Positions 6,036 through 8,522 of a DNA stretch of 8,522 bases are shown in pieces. The notes beneath the pieces were generated by a model. It was not told where the DNA came from. It saw only the letters and a program-made list of their open reading frames with translations, and made no database searches. This stretch comes from CAZAIO01 sp964485235. Lineage in GTDB: Bacteria > Chloroflexota > Dehalococcoidia > GIF9 > UBA5629. How positions within the stretch are numbered: the first letter of the stretch is position 1; each line of letters starts with the position of its first letter. The position numbers and the translations under genes were made by a program. The DNA lies in assembly GCA_964485235.1 (NCBI GenBank), contig CAZAIO010000110.1, positions 1 through 8,522 on the forward strand, given 5' to 3'.

Positions 6036-6041
6036 TATAAT
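6036..6041 (+). promoter_or_regulatory. -10 element before Cys-rich protein gene
   Basis: A perfect TATAAT lies at 6036-6041, with a predicted transcript start near 6048 and a leader of about 60 nt ending in AGAGGAGG (6098-6105). The -35 region is poor, the best being TCAAGT at 19 bp spacing, so the promoter may need an activator or be weak. Confidence 0.45.
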
Positions 6042-6109
6042 GATCGTATTAAAAATAATAATAAATGACAGGTAAAGACAATAACGCGGAAATATTCAGA
6101 GGAGGCATG

Positions 6110-6373
6110 ATGTTTAACAAAATAGCGGATACTGTCAATAAATTAAAAACCGGCGGTAAAGGAAGCGTAATAGTTATTATCATCGCCGTTGCGTTTATGG
6201 TAACTCCACCGCTCATCTGGACGGTTACACAAGTATCGGGGCAATTCTGTGAGCAGGATGTGATTACCAGGGACGGACCGGTGTTAGAGACTCAGGACCA
6301 GGTTGCCGTTATCGGCGGTGATATATGTGATACAGGTTGCTGTGAATGCAGCGGTGGTAAGTGCACATGGTAA
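6110..6373 (+). CDS. Single-pass membrane protein with Cys-rich tail
   Basis: I do not recognise this protein. It has 87 residues: a short basic N terminus (MFNKIADTVNKLKTGGKG), one hydrophobic helix at about 18-42 interrupted by TPP, and a roughly 45-residue acidic C-terminal part that should lie outside the cytoplasm. The tail carries C47 and then the cluster C73, C77, C78, C80, C85 in CDTGCCECSGGKCTW at the very end. That spacing could bind metal, form disulfides, or be a peptide released by proteolysis. AGAGGAGG (6098-6105) fixes the start region. Adjacent ATGs at 6107 and 6110 are both possible; 6110 gives the more usual SD spacing, and an upstream ATG at 6065 would put the SD inside the gene. 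It is monocistronic, with a strong terminator 28 bp after the stop. Its divergent neighbour is also an exported, cysteine-containing protein, so a shared envelope role is possible but unproven. Confidence 0.7.
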   Translation: MFNKIADTVNKLKTGGKGSVIVIIIAVAFMVTPPLIWTVTQVSGQFCEQDVITRDGPVLETQDQVAVIGGDICDTGCCECSGGKCTW

Positions 6374-6400
6374 ATTCAACGAATAGACGACAAAGAAGTG

Positions 6401-6436
6401 CTGCCGTGATATTACGGCGATACGGCAGTAGTTTTT
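6401..6436 (+). terminator. Rho-independent terminator
   Basis: CTGCCGT (6401-6407) pairs with ACGGCAG (6422-6428), and TTTTT follows at 6432-6436. A third complementary segment, ACGGC at 6414-6418, could pair with GCCGT at 6403-6407 instead, giving a mutually exclusive shorter hairpin without an adjacent T tract. It ends the Cys-rich membrane protein transcript. Confidence 0.8.
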
Positions 6437-6437
6437 A

Positions 6438-6458
6438 TATAATCAGCGGTTGATTATA
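6438..6458. promoter_or_regulatory. Perfect 8-bp inverted repeat
   Basis: TATAATCA (6438-6445) and TGATTATA (6451-6458) are perfect arms around GCGGT, a shape typical of dimeric regulator sites. CAGCGGTT, which overlaps the centre, recurs at 6469-6476. The repeat lies just after a terminator with no gene starting nearby, so its role is unclear. Confidence 0.35.
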
Positions 6459-6527
6459 AAGTAAAGCACAGCGGTTAAATAAATGTGGTTACGGGTACTG
6501 CGACTCCAATAAAACATATAAATATCA

Positions 6528-6558
6528 AGGCCGGACATTCTTTTTGAATATCCGGCCT
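6528..6558 (-). terminator. Hairpin terminator (copy 2)
   Basis: AGGCCGGA (6528-6535) and TCCGGCCT (6551-6558) pair over 8 bp; after a C-A mismatch, ATTC/GAAT continues the stem to a TTTTT loop. It matches the hairpin at 3057-3087 with three base changes that shift the mismatch by one pair but keep the fold. It follows the second miniprotein gene on the minus strand, where T-rich sequence comes after the stem. Confidence 0.65.
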
Positions 6559-6633
6559 TTCAGGAAATTCCTCCGGTTCTTTGATTCGGTATGCTCGTTT
6601 TAGTTACCTCCTTGATATACTATTCATACAGGT

Positions 6634-6774
6634 TTACTTTACTGCTTTCACTGTTACGAGCTTTTGCCTTCTGGCTGCTACAAAAACGCCACCTGCATTG
6701 ATGTACCAGATCAGTGCTGCGGGAAAGAGTACTACCGGTATTGCGATTACCATTGCTATGATTAATGCTGCCAT
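6634..6774 (-). CDS. 46-aa single-pass membrane miniprotein (copy 2)
   Basis: This is the paralogue of the miniprotein at 3165-3317; the family is not known to me. It has 46 residues, with an ATG at 6774 and SD AAAGGAG (6783-6789) at 8-nt spacing, exactly as in copy 1. The hydrophobic helix MAALIIAMVIAIPVVLFPAA and the following LIWYIN-GG are nearly the same as in copy 1. The tail is diverged and shorter (VFVAARRQKLVTVKAVK) but still basic, suggesting that the helix and a positive tail matter more than tail sequence. Some codon differences within the helix are silent, a sign of selection on the protein. A 94-aa frame from 6904 overlaps it out of register and is not conserved in copy 1. Confidence 0.8.
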   Translation of the reverse strand: MAALIIAMVIAIPVVLFPAALIWYINAGGVFVAARRQKLVTVKAVK

Positions 6775-6814
6775 TTTTATTTCTCCTTTCTTCTTTTCTT
6801 AACCTTACACCTAT

Positions 6815-6848
6815 AGTATAGAGCGTATTGAGAGATTTGCCTTCCGTT
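6815..6848 (-). promoter_or_regulatory. Promoter of miniprotein copy 2
   Basis: TATACT (minus strand, 6820-6815) is followed by ATA, as in copy 1, with AACGGAAGGCA over the -35 position. Slightly upstream, AAAACAGGCA (complement of 6853-6862) is also shared with copy 1 (3413-3422). The leader is about 35 nt and purine-rich. Confidence 0.5.
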
Positions 6849-7034
6849 TTGTTGCCTGTTTTGAACGTGCGGATATGCCTGATTATTACTTCGAAATTTG
6901 TCACTTATTACCTGTGGTGAAATCAATCGTATCAAGTACATTTACGCGGGAAAACCGGTATGTTCTACCCGTGTACCGTGAATAGAACTGCGTAATATAA
7001 GCACGGGAACCCGATAATACAATCAGTCATAGTA

Positions 7035-7063
7035 TTGACAAAGTAACAACGCATGATTATATT
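7035..7063 (+). promoter_or_regulatory. Near-consensus sigma70 promoter
   Basis: TTGACA (7035-7040) and TATATT (7058-7063) are separated by 17 bp. The predicted start is near 7070. It can drive the GIY-YIG-like gene at 7237 through a roughly 165-nt leader that contains the inverted repeat at 7080-7121, or a leaderless 25-codon ORF beginning at 7068. Confidence 0.65.
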
Positions 7064-7067
7064 TAAA

Positions 7068-7145
7068 ATGAATACGATGATAAACGGTACCGAAGGTAAT
7101 AAAAAGAAAACTACCGTTTATAAACAAAATATAGATATTATGTAA
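7068..7145 (+). CDS. Possible leaderless 25-codon ORF
   Basis: An ATG at 7068 sits almost exactly at the transcript start predicted from the promoter just upstream and opens 25 codons (MNTMINGTEGNKKKTTVYKQ, then NIDIM) ending in TAA. There is no SD. The peptide is basic and has no family resemblance. The overlap with a 10-bp inverted repeat means that the RNA structure, not the peptide, may be the functional part. Confidence 0.2.
   Translation: MNTMINGTEGNKKKTTVYKQNIDIM
7080..7121 (+). promoter_or_regulatory. 10-bp inverted repeat in leader
   Basis: ATAAACGGTA (7080-7089) and TACCGTTTAT (7112-7121) are perfect complements around a 22-nt purine-rich loop. They start about 10 nt after the predicted transcript start. 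No T tract follows, so it is not an intrinsic terminator; it could be a leader stem-loop or an operator. Confidence 0.45.
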
Positions 7146-7236
7146 ATTAAAATTTGCTGTCTTTTCAGGCACATCGGGAACTTTTGGTAATTTTATATTA
7201 GCTGAAATACGTTCATATAAAAGTAAGTGTATTCCG

Positions 7237-7542
7237 ATGAGTATTATCATTGCACAATATGTATTCGACGGTCCATATGGTGATACCAACACGCTGAAGG
7301 ATATCCCCGGTATCTTCGCTATACAGTGCTATAAAGATGACAAATATTATCCAATCGATGTCGGGGAATCGGACGCGGTAAAATGGCGGGTAGAAAACCA
7401 CGACAGAAAATATTACTGGAACTACTACTGTCACGGCAGATTGAAGGTCTCCGTCTATTACACACCGGGACTGAGCCAGGAGCAAAGGCTTCGCATTGTA
7501 CGACATATCCGGAAGCTATATAAACACCCCTGCGACGATTGA
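7237..7542 (+). CDS. GIY-YIG-fold nuclease-like protein
   Basis: This is a stand-alone single-domain protein of 101 residues. GIFAIQC (25-31) and IDVGES (40-45) occupy the GIY and YIG positions, at normal spacing. They are followed by the conserved helix KWRVENHDR (49-57, with candidate catalytic R51), W61, VYYTPG (73-78), and a C-terminal helix IRKLY with PC near the end. I recall small uncharacterised proteins of this type (DVGES, RVE-HDR, YTPG). The GIY-YIG fold cleaves one DNA strand through an Arg and a metal-binding Glu. The Glu I expect in the last helix (family pattern IE--IR) is Val88 here, so activity may be lost or use another residue such as E82. The start ATG at 7237 has no strong SD. 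The minus-strand frame crossing its start (7023-7292) lacks support. A homing or repair role cannot be inferred from context. Confidence 0.65.
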   Translation: MSIIIAQYVFDGPYGDTNTLKDIPGIFAIQCYKDDKYYPIDVGESDAVKWRVENHDRKYYWNYYCHGRLKVSVYYTPGLSQEQRLRIVRHIRKLYKHPCDD

Positions 7543-7615
7543 TAAAAGTAGTCCGGATATATTCACGCAGTTACTACTAGTATACAGACAGCTCCCGGCA
7601 AGCCGAAATACTATG

Positions 7616-7644
7616 TTGAAAGCGACAACGGTTTTATATAGAAT
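7616..7644 (+). promoter_or_regulatory. Promoter of winged-helix gene
   Basis: TTGAAA (7616-7621) and TAGAAT (7639-7644) are separated by 17 bp, each 5 of 6 to consensus. The predicted leader of about 50 nt contains the 9-codon ORF at 7673-7702. Confidence 0.65.
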
Positions 7645-7672
7645 TCATATAGTCTTTGAGGAATATTTACAC

Positions 7673-7702
7673 ATGTCATTTACAGGCGGAAAAGAAGAAT
7701 AA
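7673..7702 (+). CDS. 9-codon leader ORF
   Basis: ATG at 7673 follows GAGGA (7658-7662) at 10-nt spacing and encodes MSFTGGKEE before TAA (7700-7702). The next gene's ATG is at 7704, one base later and in another frame. That gene has only a weak SD of its own, so translation may be coupled: ribosomes ending here could restart at 7704. The peptide itself has no recognisable function. Confidence 0.35.
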   Translation: MSFTGGKEE

Positions 7703-7703
7703 A

Positions 7704-7937
7704 ATGGACTACTATGTATTGAATCAATCAGGAAGAAGAGTTATCCAGATGCTGGAAAAGTCCGGAAAAAACGATGAGGCGAAGATCCTCGATATGCTGG
7801 ACAGGGCAGGAAGCGCCACACCAGAGCAAATAGCTTATTCACTGCAGCTCGATATGTATAACGTCACAAATATACTCAAAACATTTCTAGCAAACAGGTG
7901 GGTCTGGAGAAACCCTACAACGACCTCCTCTTTCTAG
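7704..7937 (+). CDS. Small winged-helix-like DNA-binding protein
   Basis: This protein has 77 residues and is probably a cytoplasmic regulator. Residues 25-70 read like a winged helix-turn-helix: KILDMLDRAGSATPEQIAYS (helix 1, turn, helix 2), LDMYNVTNILKTF as the recognition helix, then NRWVWR as a short wing strand. This is the usual ordering in MarR/ArsR/Rrf2-like domains, but the protein is too short for me to name a family, and no sensor or metal site is evident. The N-terminal 20 residues (YYVLNQSGRRVIQML) could be a first helix for dimerisation. ATG 7704 is preferred over in-frame starts from 7656 because those fall across the leader ORF and lack an SD. It has its own promoter at 7616-7644; its targets are unknown. 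Confidence 0.65.
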   Translation: MDYYVLNQSGRRVIQMLEKSGKNDEAKILDMLDRAGSATPEQIAYSLQLDMYNVTNILKTFLANRWVWRNPTTTSSF

Positions 7938-8074
7938 CCGATACAATAAATACTTATATATAAAATAGTATTTAATACCGGCATTCTTCCATGGTCAAAT
8001 TCTTTAACTCAATACTTTGTTTTCACGTTATATATATAGTCGATTTTTTTTATCTGTTCATTTAGAATAGGAGA

Positions 8075-8093
8075 TACACAAATAGTATGTGTA
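8075..8093. promoter_or_regulatory. Inverted repeat before zinc-finger gene
   Basis: TACACA (8075-8080) and TGTGTA (8088-8093) flank AATAGTA immediately upstream of the AGGAGG SD (8095-8100). In RNA this is a 6-bp hairpin ending one base before the SD; in DNA it is an operator-like palindrome. A possible -10 (TAGAAT, 8063-8068) lies just upstream, so a bound regulator here would block transcription. The regulator is unknown. Confidence 0.4.
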
Positions 8094-8109
8094 CAGGAGG
8101 AAGTCAGGA

Positions 8110-8355
8110 ATGCAGTATAAATGCTTCTCTTGCGGTGCCGAGTTTAGTGACCTGGAGCAGCTCGCAAACCATAAAAAGCGCCATCAGACACCCGCTCCGG
8201 AGTCAAAAGGTGTGATCTGTCTGGGCTGTGGCAGACCTATACCGATTGATTCTTCAAAATCCAATTACAGCGGTCCGCTCACCTGTCCCACATGTCATAG
8301 AACGATGAGAGTTATCCTCGAGAACGGTGAAGTTGTGGGAGCCCGTCTCGGATAG
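8110..8355 (+). CDS. C2H2 zinc finger plus zinc-ribbon miniprotein
   Basis: This protein has 81 residues and two predicted zinc sites. Residues 3-25 fit a classical TFIIIA-type C2H2 finger: C5-X2-C8-X12-H21-X3-H25 with the expected aromatic and Leu core (Y3, F12, L18). Residues 35-68 form a zinc ribbon: C37-X2-C40-X18-C59-X2-C62. The two parts are joined by a Pro-rich linker (QTPAPESKG). It is presumably cytoplasmic and may bind nucleic acid or protein; the target cannot be inferred. C2H2 fingers are uncommon in bacteria (Ros/MucR is the known group, with a different C-X2-C-X9-H arrangement). ATG 8110 is chosen because AGGAGG (8095-8100) lies 9 nt upstream; a GTG at 8089 would put the SD inside the gene. 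It stands alone and is followed by a long hairpin at 8440-8487. Confidence 0.75.
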   Translation: MQYKCFSCGAEFSDLEQLANHKKRHQTPAPESKGVICLGCGRPIPIDSSKSNYSGPLTCPTCHRTMRVILENGEVVGARLG

Positions 8356-8439
8356 CTTTTCTATTCTATATAAAGGTAAGTAACAATATTTCCGAATACC
8401 AGACTCGCTTTTCCAGTATATTAATACAGGATGTTAATG

Positions 8440-8487
8440 AATGAGGAGAGAATAGCCTGCTTATAAAGACAGGCTGCTCTTCTCATT
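8440..8487. terminator. Long hairpin, probable terminator
   Basis: AATGAG-GAGAG-(AAT)-AGCCTG (8440-8458) pairs with CAGGCT-G-CTCTTCTCATT (8470-8487). The stem is about 17 bp with one G-T pair and a small asymmetric bulge, closing on a short A/T loop. The following TTGTTGTTTG is T-rich but broken by G. It could end transcription from the zinc-finger gene or from a gene beyond the right edge. Confidence 0.55.
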
Positions 8488-8522
8488 GTTGTTTGTCCCT
8501 GTTTTCACGCATAGACGTGTAG

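Larger units (their letters stand above)
6528..6958 (-). repeat. Duplicated miniprotein cassette, copy 2
   Basis: This is the counterpart of 3057-3518 in the same orientation. The terminator, a 33-nt identical 3' block (6551-6583), the AAGGAGGTA core at about 6604-6613, the coding region, the promoter and about 110 bp of upstream DNA (ending near ACGCGG...AACCGG) are all recognisably conserved. The upstream DNA is open as a reading frame in this copy only (from 6904); copy 1 has stops there, so its conservation is non-coding. Confidence 0.75.

Noticed and set aside
6620..6904. 94-aa minus-strand frame over miniprotein copy 2 and its upstream DNA
   Set aside because: The matching frame in copy 1 is broken by several stops, so the conservation is not for this protein.
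7023..7292. 89-aa minus-strand hydrophobic frame
   Set aside because: It is AT-rich and overlaps the start of the GIY-YIG-like gene and a strong + strand promoter; no SD, no family resemblance.
7496..7702. 68-aa frame between the GIY-YIG and winged-helix genes
   Set aside because: It begins inside the GIY-YIG gene in another frame and crosses the promoter at 7616-7644. Only its last nine codons, with their own SD, look usable.

Overview
The window looks bacterial: clear Shine-Dalgarno (SD) sites, sigma70-type promoters and hairpin terminators, small genes separated by roomy intergenic stretches, and no RNA genes, CRISPR array or recognisable transposase. An in-frame UGA inside an IscA/HesB-like gene implies selenocysteine decoding, which is commonest in anaerobes. 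Paired OFA-like MFS permeases, CARDB surface proteins and tiny zinc-finger proteins remind me of uncultured Chloroflexota (Dehalococcoidia-like). That placement is inference; nothing here proves taxonomy.

Layout. Positions 1-2949 hold two tandem 12-TM MFS permeases on the + strand (251-1498 and 1684-2949), neither with a visible SD. Positions 3057-3518 are the first copy of a duplicated unit: a minus-strand 50-aa membrane miniprotein with conserved promoter, conserved upstream DNA and conserved 3' UTR/terminator. Next comes a + strand HesB-like selenoprotein (3717-4016, UGA at 3810-3812, candidate SECIS at 3831-3849). Two minus-strand genes follow: a charged helical protein of unknown function with a consensus promoter almost touching its start codon (4071-4397), and a secreted, C-terminally membrane-anchored CARDB-like protein (4617-5675). 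Divergent from the latter is an 87-aa single-pass membrane protein with a cysteine-rich tail (6110-6373), ending at a strong terminator. Positions 6528-6958 are the second copy of the miniprotein unit (46 aa). The right end carries three small + strand genes: a GIY-YIG-fold protein (7237-7542), a winged-helix-like protein preceded by a 9-codon leader ORF (7704-7937), and a protein joining a C2H2 finger to a zinc ribbon (8110-8355).

How it fits together. No single pathway links the genes; most appear to be single-gene transcription units with their own promoters. The most notable points are the selenoprotein, which ordinary gene calling would cut in two, and the direct duplication of a miniprotein cassette whose untranslated flanks are at least as conserved as its coding part. 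The two copies bracket the selenoprotein / CARDB / Cys-rich segment in the same orientation.
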